From contig NZ_LN831776.1 of the NCBI RefSeq assembly GCF_000981585.1, positions 7,197,216 through 7,261,215 of the forward strand: DNA of 64,000 nucleotides, given 5' to 3'. Made by a program: the position numbers and the translations under genes. The notes under the pieces are model-generated. The model saw only the letters and a program-made list of their open reading frames with translations. It was not told the DNA's origin and did not search any database. Positions 42,706 through 51,991 of the stretch are shown here, piece by piece (positions within the stretch are counted from its first letter, which is position 1; the number at the start of each line of letters is the position of its first letter). This DNA is from Paenibacillus riograndensis SBR5. Lineage in GTDB: Bacteria; Bacillota; Bacilli; Paenibacillales; Paenibacillaceae.

Positions 42706-42731
42706 ATGTAATCAGACAAGGGAGTGAGCAG

Positions 42732-43856
42732 ATGGAAGCCTTGAAAAGAACGCCTTTTTACGATCTCTATTCCGCCTACGCGGAGTCCAGATGTATTGAT
42801 TTCGGCGGCTGGGAGCTGCCGGTGCAGTTCACGGGAATCGTGAAGGAGCATGAAGCCGTCCGCCGGCAGGCCGGACTGTTCGATGTATCGCATATGGGTG
42901 AATTCATGGTCAGCGGCAGCGGCTCTGAAGCCTTCCTGCAGCTTATGACCACCAACGATGTCAGCCGTCTTCAGGATGGCGGTGCGCAGTACACGCTGAT
43001 GCTCTATCCAACCGGCGGAGTCGTCGATGATCTCCTGGTCTACCGCCTCGGCGAAGAGCGCTACATGCTGGTCGTCAACGCCTCCAATATCGATAAGGAT
43101 TTCGAGTGGCTGCAGGAGCATCTTACCGATGAATTCAGCGGAGTGACGCTGACAAATGTCTCGGATGAGACGCTGCTGCTCGCGCTGCAGGGGCCTCTGG
43201 CCGAGACGATTCTGGCCGAAGTAACCTCAGCTCCCATCGCGGAGCTTGCCCCCTTCCATTTCATTGAGCGCGCCGTAGTCTGCGGCGTAGAGGTCCTGCT
43301 CTCCCGCACCGGATATACCGGGGAGGACGGATTCGAGCTGTACGCCCCGCAGGACACAGCGGCTGTGCTGTGGAACGGCCTGCTTGCCGCAGGTGCCCCG
43401 CACGGCCTGACTCCCGCCGGGCTTGGCGCACGCGATACGCTGCGTTTTGAAGCAAAGCTGCCGCTGTACGGCCAGGAGCTGTCGGCGGATATTACACCGC
43501 TGGAAGCCGGAGTCCAGTTCTTCGTGAAGTTGGACAAAGCCGGTTTCATCGGCAGAGACGCGCTGCTGAAGCAGAAGGAATCCGGACTGCCCCGCCGCCT
43601 CGTAGGCCTCGAAATGATCGACCGCGGCATTCCGCGCTCCCATTATCCGGTCTATGCGGACGGGGTCAAGATCGGGGAGGTCACGACAGGCACACAGTCC
43701 CCAACACTGAAGCGCAATCTGGGCCTTGCCCTGTTGGATGCCGCCTATACAGAAACCGGAACAGAGGTTTATGTGGAAATCCGCGGCAAGCAGCTTAAGG
43801 CGGCCGTGGTCAAAACGCCATTTTATAAAAAGAGCCAAGGAGTGAAGCCGCAATGA
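42732..43856 (+). CDS. gcvT: Glycine cleavage system aminomethyltransferase (T protein)
   Basis: Releases ammonia from the aminomethyl-lipoyl H protein and passes the one-carbon unit to tetrahydrofolate. The 374 residues show [87 protein letters not shown] (folate site), [16 protein letters not shown] and a C-terminal [20 protein letters not shown] barrel. The frame extends upstream into the riboswitch terminator; the ATG at 42732 with AAGGGAG is the real start. It overlaps gcvPA by 4 nt. Confidence 0.96.
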   Translation: MEALKRTPFYDLYSAYAESRCIDFGGWELPVQFTGIVKEHEAVRRQAGLFDVSHMGEFMVSGSGSEAFLQLMTTNDVSRLQDGGAQYTLMLYPTGGVVDDLLVYRLGEERYMLVVNASNIDKDFEWLQEHLTDEFSGVTLTNVSDETLLLALQGPLAETILAEVTSAPIAELAPFHFIERAVVCGVEVLLSRTGYTGEDGFELYAPQDTAAVLWNGLLAAGAPHGLTPAGLGARDTLRFEAKLPLYGQELSADITPLEAGVQFFVKLDKAGFIGRDALLKQKESGLPRRLVGLEMIDRGIPRSHYPVYADGVKIGEVTTGTQSPTLKRNLGLALLDAAYTETGTEVYVEIRGKQLKAAVVKTPFYKKSQGVKPQ

Positions 43857-45205
43857 AGCACCGTTATCTGCCGATGACCGAACAAGACCGCAAGGAGATG
43901 ATGGAGGCGGTCGGGATTCAGTCCGTGGAGGAGCTGTTCGCCGATATTCCGCAATCCGTCCGCTATCATGGAACGATGCCGATGTCAGAGGCGCTGGATG
44001 AATACACCTTGCTGCGCCATATGAAAGAGCTGTCGGACAAAAATGCCAGCTTCGACACCCACGCCAGCTTCCTCGGCGCCGGACTGTATGACCACCATAT
44101 CCCCGTTGTCATTAATCATGTCATTTCCCGCTCGGAATTCTATACGGCATACACGCCTTACCAGCCGGAGATCAGCCAGGGTGAGCTGCAGGCGATCTTT
44201 GAATTCCAGTCCTATATCTGTGAGCTGACCGGCATGAAGGTCGCCAATGCCAGTATGTACGATGGCGCAACCGCCTTCGCAGAGGCCGCTGTGCTTGCCG
44301 CCGGTGCCACGAAACGCAAAAAGCTGGTCGTCTCCCGGACCGTACATCCGGAAGCCCGCCAGGTGCTGCGCACCTCTGCAGGGGCTTGGGGCCTGGATGT
44401 TGTAGAAATAGACTACAAAGACGGAGTGACGGATGGGGCGAAACTCGCCGCCGCAATTGACAGCGACACGGCTGCCGTGCTCGTGCAGTCGCCGAACTTC
44501 TTCGGCGCGATAGAAGACCTGGGCGCCATTGAACCGCTGATCCATGCCGTCAAAGGCCTGCTCGTGGTCAGCGCCAACCCGCTGGCTCTCGGCATCCTCG
44601 AAACGCCGGGCAAGCTTGGCGCCGACATCGTTGTAGGTGACGCGCAGCCGCTTGGCATTCCGGCTTCACTCGGCGGTCCAACCTGCGGCTTCTTTGCCGT
44701 AGCCGAGCCGCTCATGCGCCGCATGCCGGGCCGGATTGTCGGCCAGACCGTTGACCGGAACGGCAAGCGCGGCTTCGTGCTGACGCTGCAGGCCCGCGAG
44801 CAGCATATCCGCCGCGAAAAAGCGACCTCCAACATCTGCTCCAACCAGGCGCTGCTTGCGCTGTGCGCTTCCGTCTATCTGTCCGTAATGGGCAAAGAGG
44901 GCATGCGCGAGGTTGGGGAGCTGAACATCCGCAAGAGCCATTACGCAGCCGGCAAGCTCGGGGAGCTGGCCGGTGCTGCCCTGGCGTTTACCGCACCGTT
45001 CTTCAATGAATTTGTCCTGAAGCTGCCGGAAGGCGCAAGCGTCAGCGGGATCAATGCCAAGCTGCTGAAGCAAGGCTACCTTGGCGGCTATGATCTGGGC
45101 CGGGATTATCCCGAGCTGGCCGGACATATGCTGGTTGCCGTGACCGAGAAACGAAGCAAAACGGAAATTGACCAATTTAGAGGCGCACTGGAGGGCTGTA
45201 TATGA
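43853..45205 (+). CDS. gcvPA: Glycine dehydrogenase (decarboxylating) subunit 1
   Basis: Alpha half of the split P protein, which decarboxylates glycine and loads the H protein. The 450 residues show [48 protein letters not shown] with core [31 protein letters not shown] core [27 protein letters not shown] and [18 protein letters not shown]. This half lacks the PLP lysine, as expected. ATGA overlap with gcvT and with gcvPB keeps the three in strict stoichiometry. Confidence 0.96.
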   Translation: MKHRYLPMTEQDRKEMMEAVGIQSVEELFADIPQSVRYHGTMPMSEALDEYTLLRHMKELSDKNASFDTHASFLGAGLYDHHIPVVINHVISRSEFYTAYTPYQPEISQGELQAIFEFQSYICELTGMKVANASMYDGATAFAEAAVLAAGATKRKKLVVSRTVHPEARQVLRTSAGAWGLDVVEIDYKDGVTDGAKLAAAIDSDTAAVLVQSPNFFGAIEDLGAIEPLIHAVKGLLVVSANPLALGILETPGKLGADIVVGDAQPLGIPASLGGPTCGFFAVAEPLMRRMPGRIVGQTVDRNGKRGFVLTLQAREQHIRREKATSNICSNQALLALCASVYLSVMGKEGMREVGELNIRKSHYAAGKLGELAGAALAFTAPFFNEFVLKLPEGASVSGINAKLLKQGYLGGYDLGRDYPELAGHMLVAVTEKRSKTEIDQFRGALEGCI

Positions 45206-46662
45206 AACCGGAACAAAGTCTGATCTTCGAGCTGAGCCGTCCCGGCCGCTCGGCCTATTCCCTGCCGCAGTGCGATGTTCCGCAGGAAGAAAGCATCGAT
45301 GCGCTGATTCCGGCAGGGCTGCTGCGCAGCGAGCCGGCAGTCTTGCCGGAGGTATCGGAGGTGGATGTCATCCGCCACTACACCGCGCTTTCCCGCCGCA
45401 ACTTTGGCGTCGACAACGGCTTTTATCCGCTCGGCTCCTGCACGATGAAATACAATCCGAAGATTAACGAGGATGTCGCCCGCTTCCCCGGCCTGGCCAA
45501 GATTCACCCGTACCAGCCGGAAGAGAGCATTCAGGGTGCACTTGAGCTGATGCATACGCTGCAAAAGGATCTGGCGGCCCTGACCGGCATGGATGCCGTG
45601 TCCCTGCAGCCAGCCGCCGGGGCCCATGGTGAATGGACCGGGCTGATGATGATCCGCGCCTACCATGAGAGCCGCGGCGAAACCCGCTCCAAAGTCATCG
45701 TGCCCGACTCCTCGCACGGCACGAATCCGGCCAGCGCTTCCGCGGCCGGACTGGAAACCGTAACGATCCCTTCCAACGATAAAGGGATGGTCGATCTGGC
45801 GGCTCTGAAAGCAGCTGTCGGCAGCGACACGGCGGCCCTGATGCTGACCAACCCGAGCACCCTCGGCTTGTTCGAGACGCAAATCGTGGAAATCGCCCGG
45901 ATTGTACACGAAGCCGGCGGCCTGCTCTATTACGATGGAGCGAACTCCAATGCAATTATGGGCATTACCCGCCCCGGCGACATGGGCTTTGACGTTGTGC
46001 ATTTGAATCTGCATAAAACCATGAGCACCCCGCACGGCGGCGGCGGCCCGGGAGCCGGACCAGTAGGCGTGAAGGCGAAGCTTATTCCGTTCCTGCCGCA
46101 GCCGACAGTGGTTCAAAACGAAGACAGCAGCTACTCGCTGAACTACGGCGGCCCGGAATCCATCGGGCGCGTCAAAGCCTTTTACGGCAACTTCGGCATC
46201 CTGGTCCGTGCCTACGCTTATATCCGCACCTACGGACCGGATGGACTGCGTGAGGTATCCGAGAACGCTGTGCTGAACGCCAATTATATGATGCACCGGC
46301 TCGCACCGTATTTTGAAATCCCGTATCCGGGTGTCTGCAAGCATGAATTTGTCATGTCCGGCAGAAACCTTAAGCAGTACGGTGTGCGCACACTGGATGT
46401 CGCCAAACGGCTGCTGGACTTCGGCTACCATCCGCCAACGGTGTACTTCCCGCTGACAGTAGAAGAGTGCATGATGATCGAGCCGACCGAAACCGAAAGC
46501 AAGGAAACGCTCGACGGCTTCATTGAAACGATGATTCAGATCGTGAAGGAAGCCCAGGAAACACCGGAAATCGTTATTAATGCTCCGCATACCACGGAGA
46601 TCAGCCGTCTTGACGAGACACAGGCTGCACGCAAGCCGGTGCTGAACTGCTCCTGCGGCTAA
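45202..46662 (+). CDS. gcvPB: Glycine dehydrogenase (decarboxylating) subunit 2
   Basis: Beta half of the P protein, holding PLP. The 486 residues show [60 protein letters not shown] and the PLP-binding Lys272 in [18 protein letters not shown]; later [18 protein letters not shown] and [11 protein letters not shown]. The start overlaps gcvPA by 4 nt. A strong terminator ends the operon at 46737-46785. The short GluGlu-rich and Cys-ending tail (NCSCG) is unusual for the family but follows the normal fold. Confidence 0.96.
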   Translation: MKPEQSLIFELSRPGRSAYSLPQCDVPQEESIDALIPAGLLRSEPAVLPEVSEVDVIRHYTALSRRNFGVDNGFYPLGSCTMKYNPKINEDVARFPGLAKIHPYQPEESIQGALELMHTLQKDLAALTGMDAVSLQPAAGAHGEWTGLMMIRAYHESRGETRSKVIVPDSSHGTNPASASAAGLETVTIPSNDKGMVDLAALKAAVGSDTAALMLTNPSTLGLFETQIVEIARIVHEAGGLLYYDGANSNAIMGITRPGDMGFDVVHLNLHKTMSTPHGGGGPGAGPVGVKAKLIPFLPQPTVVQNEDSSYSLNYGGPESIGRVKAFYGNFGILVRAYAYIRTYGPDGLREVSENAVLNANYMMHRLAPYFEIPYPGVCKHEFVMSGRNLKQYGVRTLDVAKRLLDFGYHPPTVYFPLTVEECMMIEPTETESKETLDGFIETMIQIVKEAQETPEIVINAPHTTEISRLDETQAARKPVLNCSCG

Positions 46663-46736
46663 GCTTTTGACAGTGCAATAAGCAGCGCGGATACGCCGTC
46701 CTTCTCTAAGAACGGCAGCGCAATATCACTCACAGC

Positions 46737-46785
46737 GGCTAATCCCGAAGTCATTCCCGGCTTTTTTGCGGATTAGCCTTTTTTT
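46737..46785 (+). terminator. Terminator of the gcvT-gcvPA-gcvPB operon
   Basis: GGCTAATCC (46737-46745) pairs with GGATTAGCC (46770-46778), followed by seven T residues. It lies 75 nt after gcvPB and abuts the stop of the convergent LuxR-type gene. Confidence 0.9.
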
Positions 46786-46788
46786 CAT

Positions 46789-47019
46789 TTACAAAAGCTT
46801 CTTGGCGAATTGGGAACGGTCACTTACATTCATTTTAATATAGATACTCTTCACAACATAGCGTACGGAGCCCTCGCTGATGCCCAGCGTGTTGGAGATA
46901 TGCAGCGCACTTTTGTCGGAGAACCACAGCAAAGCGACTTCCTTCTCTCTCCCCGTCAGCTTGTAGTTGTCCAGCACCTTCTCCCGTCTGAATTTCTGCA
47001 GACCCGCATTGTTAACCAT
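46789..47019 (-). CDS. Small stand-alone LuxR-type HTH protein
   Basis: A 76-residue protein that is nearly only a GerE/LuxR DNA-binding domain: YKLTGREKEVALLWFSD, then SALHISNTLGISEGSVRYVV (the recognition helix) and KSIYIKMNVSDRSQF. There is no receiver or ligand domain. GerE-like orphan regulators of this size are known in Firmicutes. It lies 18 nt after the RND pump stop on the same strand and so probably shares its transcript, which suggests autoregulation of the pump; this is inference. A remnant of a longer regulator is the main alternative. It converges on the gcv terminator. Confidence 0.82.
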   Translation of the reverse strand: MVNNAGLQKFRREKVLDNYKLTGREKEVALLWFSDKSALHISNTLGISEGSVRYVVKSIYIKMNVSDRSQFAKKLL

Positions 47020-47037
47020 TCTTGCTGCACGAACTGC

Positions 47038-50000
47038 CTAAGCCGCAGCCGGAGTCTTCTCTTGTGTCCGTTCCTTAGCGGACTTACGGAAATACAGCAG
47101 CTCATAGATAGCCGGTACAACCACCAATGTCAGCAGTGTAGCTGCGGTCAAGCCGCCGATGACTACAATTGCAAGGCTCTGGGAGACAATGCTGCCCTGC
47201 TCGGAATGCCCGAACAATAGCGGCAGCATGGCACAGATGGTTGCGATGGCCGTCATCAGTATCGGACGCAGCCGGGTTCTGGCGGCCTCGATAATCGACT
47301 CGCGTACGCTCATATGCTCTTCATTCTGTTTGATGCGGTCGATCAGCACAATCGCATTGGTAACAACGATACCGATCAGCATCAAGGCTCCGAACAAGGC
47401 TGTGAAGTCGGGAGTTACACCGGAAATAATCAATGCAACCACTGCTCCGATAGCCGCAAGCGGCAGGGAGAACATAATGGCCAGCGGTGCGCGCAGTGTT
47501 TTGAAGGTCAGAACCATGATCAGATAGACGAGACCGATGGAGATCAACGCTGTCATGCCGAGGTCATTGAAGTCTCCGGCCTGGTCTGCCGAGGCTCCGC
47601 CTGCGAACAGTGTTACCCCTGCGGGCAGGGTAATGCGGTCTGTTTGTTTTTGGATATCTGCCCCGATGGCCGATACTTTCTTCGGATCAACTTCGGCGGT
47701 AATGCGCACATAAGGCTTGCCGTCTTTATGGTAGAGCATGGCTGGCTGGTCGGTGACCTCAAGAGCCGCCAATGTTGAGAGCGGCTGAGGACCCCCGGCA
47801 GTCATAATCGTGATATTCTCCAGATCCTTCTGCCCCTTCGGCTGCAGCACAGGCTCCAATACCACTCCGGCAGGCGAGCCGTCCAGTTCTATCTGCCCCA
47901 GCGGAACCGGATTCAGCATCGCCGCCAGCTGCATGGAAATTTCCTGCGCATTGGCGGCAACCGGGTTCACCTTGAAAGCGAACACCGGCTTGGTATCCTC
48001 CATGTTGCTGGTAACCTTTTGTACACCGTCTACTGTTTTCACTTTGGCAGCTACGGCTTGGGCCACTGAATTAATAGACTTCAGGTCATCTCCAACGATA
48101 TCTACGTATTCACTGGTCGAGCCTCCGCCCATCATGCTGGACTCATTGGCAGTCAGCGTTGCACCCGCATAGGATTTCTGCCACCCGCGAACCTGGTCCA
48201 GAAATACCTGCGCATCGGCATCCTTTTTCATCATCACGGTATAATCCACCTGGGTCAGCGAGGTCACACTCCCCCATTGTGCCGAGTCGGCACTGTTGCC
48301 GGTCATCATAATTACAGTTTCGGCCTGCGGCTGTTTCATGAGTTCGGCTTCCAGCTGTTTGCCTTTTTCCAGCACTTCTTTCACCGGAACGTCATTGGGG
48401 TAGACCAATTGAACGGTAACATTGCTGGCATTCGAAGCATCCAGCGCCCCTTTGGGCATGGTAACATAGGCGGCAACGGAGCCGACCAGCAGCACCAGAC
48501 CCAGCGTCAGCGTAATCCATTTATGGCGCAAATTCCATTCCAGAAAATGGCCAAACCGTCTGGACGGCTCATGCTCCTTCAGGGAAGAGCTGCGCAGCAG
48601 CCGGGAGCTTAGCAGCGGAACCACAGTCAGCGCCACTACCAGTGAAGTCAGCAGCGAGTAAGTTACCGTCAGCGCAAACGGAAGCAGGAATGCCTGCAGG
48701 CTTCCATTCAGCAGACCCATCGGCAGAAATACAGCAACCGTAGCAATTGTCGATGTAGTGATTGCCCTTGCGACCTCACGGGTGGCACTGATAATCATGT
48801 GAATGGAGAAGGGCTCCTTCTGCATCCTGCGGTGGATGTTCTCAATGACGACAATGCTGTCATCGACCAGCCGCCCGACGGCGACGGCCACGCCGCCCAG
48901 CGTTACAATATTCAAGGTAATGCCGGACACGTCCAGCAAATAAAGTGTAACTGCCAGTGACAGCGGAATCGATACCGCGGTGATCAGGGTGGCGCGCACA
49001 TTGCGCAGGAAGACAAGAATGACAAGGGTTGCAAACAAAGCGCCGAGCAGTACTTCACGCATCATGCTGTTAACGGAGGTGACGACCATATCCGAGGTGC
49101 TGAAGATGACGGCGACCTCTGCATTTTTAACCGACGCAGTCAGGTCTTTTGCAACGTCACGCACCTTACCGCCTACATCGACTGCATTGGCATTGGCTTC
49201 CTTCGTAATAACAGCGAACAATACATCCTTGCCGTTCGAACGGCTGACGCTCTCCTGATCCGTCACCGCTTCCACAGCAGCGATATCCTGCAAGGTAACG
49301 CCGGGTGCGACCGGCAGCTTTTTCAGCGTATCGATGCTGTCAATCGAGGAAACCACATTCACATTTCCCGTCTGCCCGCCGATGGTCTGCTCTCCAATCG
49401 AAGCCGATACGCTTCGTCCCTGCAGCAGTCCCAGCACCTGGGCTGTTGCTATGCCTTTTGCAGCCATCGCCTGCGGATTAAGCTTCACGTTGACTTGCGG
49501 AGCCGTTTTGCCGTACAGGGCCACATTCGCTACTCCGTCGATTTTTTGCAGCTCGGGAAGGATGGTCTCTTCGGCAAGCTTCAGATTATCCTTGGTGATC
49601 CCTTCATCGAAGGACACCGTGAGCTGGGAGATCGGAATCATCGAGGTGTTCAGCTGCACAATGAACGGGTCCATAACCCCTTCGGGGAAATGCAGCGCGC
49701 CGACCGCCTTCTCCACCTCCTGTGCCGCATCCTTCATATCGGTTTTGCCATCAAAATAAATATCCACCTTCGCATAGCCGTCTCCGGAAGTGGACATCTG
49801 CTCGGTTTTGCCTTTCACGGCTGAGGTAGCCGCCTCAATCGGCTTCGTCACATTCGCCTCCATGGAATGCGCATCCTGGCCCGGGCCGAGCACCGTAACT
49901 GTAACCTGAGGATTATCGGCCTCCGGCATAAACTCCATTGGCAGCGAGGTATAGCTCAGGACCCCCACCACAAGCGCCATAACAACCAGAAGCCCCACGG

Positions 50001-50040
50001 CCCCCTTGTTGCCGAACGACCACTTTGTTAACCATGCCAT
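47038..50040 (-). CDS. RND-family efflux permease (SwrC/AcrB type)
   Basis: A 1000-residue proton-driven exporter with the 12-helix RND layout: first helix near 12-32, large outer domain with FMPEADNPQVTV, helices 2-6 (about 330-460) carrying GGVAVAVGRLVDDSIVVIENI with the proton-relay Asp pair, a second helix near 520, a second outer domain, and helices 8-12 (about 845-985) with MLIGIVVTNAIVLIDRI and ARTRLRPILMTAIATI. This is closest to B. subtilis SwrC (surfactin export) and HAE1 pumps. No adaptor or outer-membrane partner is present, as expected in Gram-positives. Substrate unknown. The LuxR-type gene follows. Confidence 0.93.
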   Translation of the reverse strand: MAWLTKWSFGNKGAVGLLVVMALVVGVLSYTSLPMEFMPEADNPQVTVTVLGPGQDAHSMEANVTKPIEAATSAVKGKTEQMSTSGDGYAKVDIYFDGKTDMKDAAQEVEKAVGALHFPEGVMDPFIVQLNTSMIPISQLTVSFDEGITKDNLKLAEETILPELQKIDGVANVALYGKTAPQVNVKLNPQAMAAKGIATAQVLGLLQGRSVSASIGEQTIGGQTGNVNVVSSIDSIDTLKKLPVAPGVTLQDIAAVEAVTDQESVSRSNGKDVLFAVITKEANANAVDVGGKVRDVAKDLTASVKNAEVAVIFSTSDMVVTSVNSMMREVLLGALFATLVILVFLRNVRATLITAVSIPLSLAVTLYLLDVSGITLNIVTLGGVAVAVGRLVDDSIVVIENIHRRMQKEPFSIHMIISATREVARAITTSTIATVAVFLPMGLLNGSLQAFLLPFALTVTYSLLTSLVVALTVVPLLSSRLLRSSSLKEHEPSRRFGHFLEWNLRHKWITLTLGLVLLVGSVAAYVTMPKGALDASNASNVTVQLVYPNDVPVKEVLEKGKQLEAELMKQPQAETVIMMTGNSADSAQWGSVTSLTQVDYTVMMKKDADAQVFLDQVRGWQKSYAGATLTANESSMMGGGSTSEYVDIVGDDLKSINSVAQAVAAKVKTVDGVQKVTSNMEDTKPVFAFKVNPVAANAQEISMQLAAMLNPVPLGQIELDGSPAGVVLEPVLQPKGQKDLENITIMTAGGPQPLSTLAALEVTDQPAMLYHKDGKPYVRITAEVDPKKVSAIGADIQKQTDRITLPAGVTLFAGGASADQAGDFNDLGMTALISIGLVYLIMVLTFKTLRAPLAIMFSLPLAAIGAVVALIISGVTPDFTALFGALMLIGIVVTNAIVLIDRIKQNEEHMSVRESIIEAARTRLRPILMTAIATICAMLPLLFGHSEQGSIVSQSLAIVVIGGLTAATLLTLVVVPAIYELLYFRKSAKERTQEKTPAAA

Positions 50041-50241
50041 TTCTCTTTTCCCCTTCCAGTCATGAAAAAATAGGTTTTGTATGTCTGATTCTTATGTATA
50101 GCTCACTTAGCTAAGTGTAGGGCCTGAAGGCCATCTCCAAAACCGCCCGGCGATGGGTTTCGCTCTCGTTCTCCAGACCAGGGACTTCTCCTTCCAGAGA
50201 TAGAGCATTCTGGTGCAGCGTTAAATCCACACAGCACAAAA

Positions 50242-50267
50242 AAGCCCTTCTTCCTTAGAAGAGGGAC
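50242..50267 (-). terminator. Terminator after the RhaM-like gene
   Basis: On the minus strand AGTCCCTCTTC pairs with GAAGAAGGGCT (one G-U) and runs into TTTTTTG. It is 44 nt beyond the stop. Confidence 0.8.
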
Positions 50268-50310
50268 TAAATAAGCAAGCCTAAGTGGGGTTCAGTTAGC
50301 AGAAATAACC

Positions 50311-50634
50311 TTACTCCAGATAAAACACCTCACGCAGCGGCACCATCGGCGTTTCCTCATTGAAGTCAAAGGAGCCTTCGACCATCTTCGAGGTAATGGC
50401 ATTCCATCTGTTGCAGGCCTCACTCTGGGCGATGTAGGCAAAAGCCGCTTCCGTGTCGTTGCACTCAAAGCAATAAAAAAACTGATTGCCGTGCTGAAAA
50501 ATAGAATAATTCGTAATTCCGGCCTTGGAGTGCTCCTGCAAAATTTCCGGCCAGGGATTCAGGTGCATCTGCACATACTCTTCCAGACTCTCCTCTTTAA
50601 CCCGCCAGGTCCAAGCCAATTTGTTGCTGCCCAT
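50311..50634 (-). CDS. L-rhamnose mutarotase-like (RhaM) protein
   Basis: A 107-residue alpha/beta-barrel dimer-type protein. Seen: WTWRVKEESLEEYVQMHLNP, WPEILQEHSKAGITNYSIF, FYCFECNDTEAAFAYIAQ, CNRWNAITSKMVEG and the closing LREVFYLE, matching RhaM/DUF718 including the conserved Trp, His and the EVFYL end. RhaM interconverts alpha and beta L-rhamnose. GGAGG 8 nt before the ATG at 50634 fixes the start; the frame runs 87 nt further upstream. It stands alone with its own terminator and no rhamnose catabolic genes nearby. A related sugar may be the substrate. Confidence 0.87.
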   Translation of the reverse strand: MGSNKLAWTWRVKEESLEEYVQMHLNPWPEILQEHSKAGITNYSIFQHGNQFFYCFECNDTEAAFAYIAQSEACNRWNAITSKMVEGSFDFNEETPMVPLREVFYLE

Positions 50635-50754
50635 GTTCTCATCCTCCCATTGAATTAATAACGCTTTCATAGCGCTATTACAATAGATTTCTGCGGATAA
50701 CTTTTGCAAGTAGTATACCATAATTTTTCTTGATTCCTATGATTCTTGAAAAAG

Positions 50755-50802
50755 GAAACAGCCTGCCTCTCCGGCCCCAAGCCGGATATAGCAGGCTGTT
50801 TC
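50755..50802 (-). terminator. Terminator of the ABC-2 exporter operon
   Basis: GAAACAGCCTGC and GCAGGCTGTTTC form a 12-bp stem with an inner CCGG hairpin; on the minus strand CTTTTTC follows. It is about 30 nt past the last permease gene. Confidence 0.88.
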
Positions 50803-50830
50803 TATCCCTTTGATGACAGGGGCTGCAAGC

Positions 50831-51991
50831 CTAAGCGCTGATCCCCGCCTCATTCGGACGGAGAATGGCCGAGCCAAGCGCCAGCAGAACCGCGGCCATG
50901 AGCCCCAGGACGGCAAAGGGCAGCCATAGCTCATTCCAGCTTCCACCGGCTGCAGCGATATCCACCGCTTGAATGGCCCATTTCTGCGGCACGAAGTTAG
51001 CCGCTTTTTGCATATAGTCCGGCATCACCGAGATTGGCCAGAAGCAGCCGCCCAGCATGCAGGTCGGTGTAAGAATAAGGGCATTCAGCATACCTGCGTT
51101 GCCGGGATTGCGGACCAGCCCCGCCACGGTGCTGGCAATCCCCATCGATACCAGCATAAAGGCTGCAAGAACAAGGAAGTACAGGTACATCGGAACCTCA
51201 TAATCATAACGCAGCACCCATTTTCCGAGCGTCAGCACAACGGCAATCTGGAGGATTCCCACCATACAGCTGCCCAAAAAATTACCCAGTGCAATTTCAT
51301 AAGAACGGACCGGGGCGCTGAACATCCGCATCATGGTCCGCCCCTTGCGGTCATCCATAATCAGGGAGACGGTGCTTGTTACCAGCCCCATGAGGAACAT
51401 GAGTGTCAGCCCAGTAATGACGCCGAGCGTTTGCCGGGGGTACAGATCATAATCTGTACGCGTACTTCCCACGTTATGCTGCTCCGCCTGCTTCAGGATT
51501 TCGCCAAGCTTAGCCTCTGCATCACCCGCTCCTCCGTTAACGGCGTTTACGGTCCGGGCAGTGTCCAGCATTTCACCCGCAATGGTGTTCACTTTCATTT
51601 TGACCAAAATCGAGGTTTCTGACGCTCTAAGCTCGTATACGCTCAGCTCAGGCTGCTGTCCATGGGCAAGCTGGGCGGTATACTCCGCCGGAATCGATAT
51701 TCCCGCTGCGCCTTCCTGCTGAATAATGCCTTCTTTCAGTGCCGCTTCATCATTGCGGGCAATCAGCTTGTAATCTCCGGTGTTCTCAAGTTCAGCCAGC
51801 AGATGCCGCCCCGCTGCACCAGTGTCCATATTGCTGTACAATACAGTTGGCTTGTCGCCTTCCATCCCTCCGGTAACGGAAATAATGGCGGCGATGACAA
51901 TACTCGGCAGCAAAATATACGTAAGCATGCCTTTGCGGGACGCGATCGTCCGCTTGACCATATTCCAGGCAATCGCCAGTATTTTATTCAT
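50831..51991 (-). CDS. ABC-2 transporter permease, second subunit
   Basis: A 386-residue permease with one N-terminal helix (MLTYILLPSIVIAAIISVTG), a large outer domain (about 45-205) and five C-terminal helices, including MFLMGLVTSTVSLIMDDRKGRTMMRM (core SLIMDDRKGRT), GNFLGSCMVGILQIAVVLTLG and LMLGGCFWPISVMPDYMQK-like TPTCMLGGCFWPISVMP. The layout matches LnrN/YhaP-type permeases for antibiotics or lipopeptides. It overlaps the first permease by 8 nt and has GGAAGGTGG ahead of the ATG. Substrate unknown. Confidence 0.88.
   Translation of the reverse strand: MNKILAIAWNMVKRTIASRKGMLTYILLPSIVIAAIISVTGGMEGDKPTVLYSNMDTGAAGRHLLAELENTGDYKLIARNDEAALKEGIIQQEGAAGISIPAEYTAQLAHGQQPELSVYELRASETSILVKMKVNTIAGEMLDTARTVNAVNGGAGDAEAKLGEILKQAEQHNVGSTRTDYDLYPRQTLGVITGLTLMFLMGLVTSTVSLIMDDRKGRTMMRMFSAPVRSYEIALGNFLGSCMVGILQIAVVLTLGKWVLRYDYEVPMYLYFLVLAAFMLVSMGIASTVAGLVRNPGNAGMLNALILTPTCMLGGCFWPISVMPDYMQKAANFVPQKWAIQAVDIAAAGGSWNELWLPFAVLGLMAAVLLALGSAILRPNEAGISA

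Noticed and set aside
45106..46590. 494-codon open frame on the minus strand
   Set aside because: Antisense shadow of gcvPA/gcvPB, which are certain.
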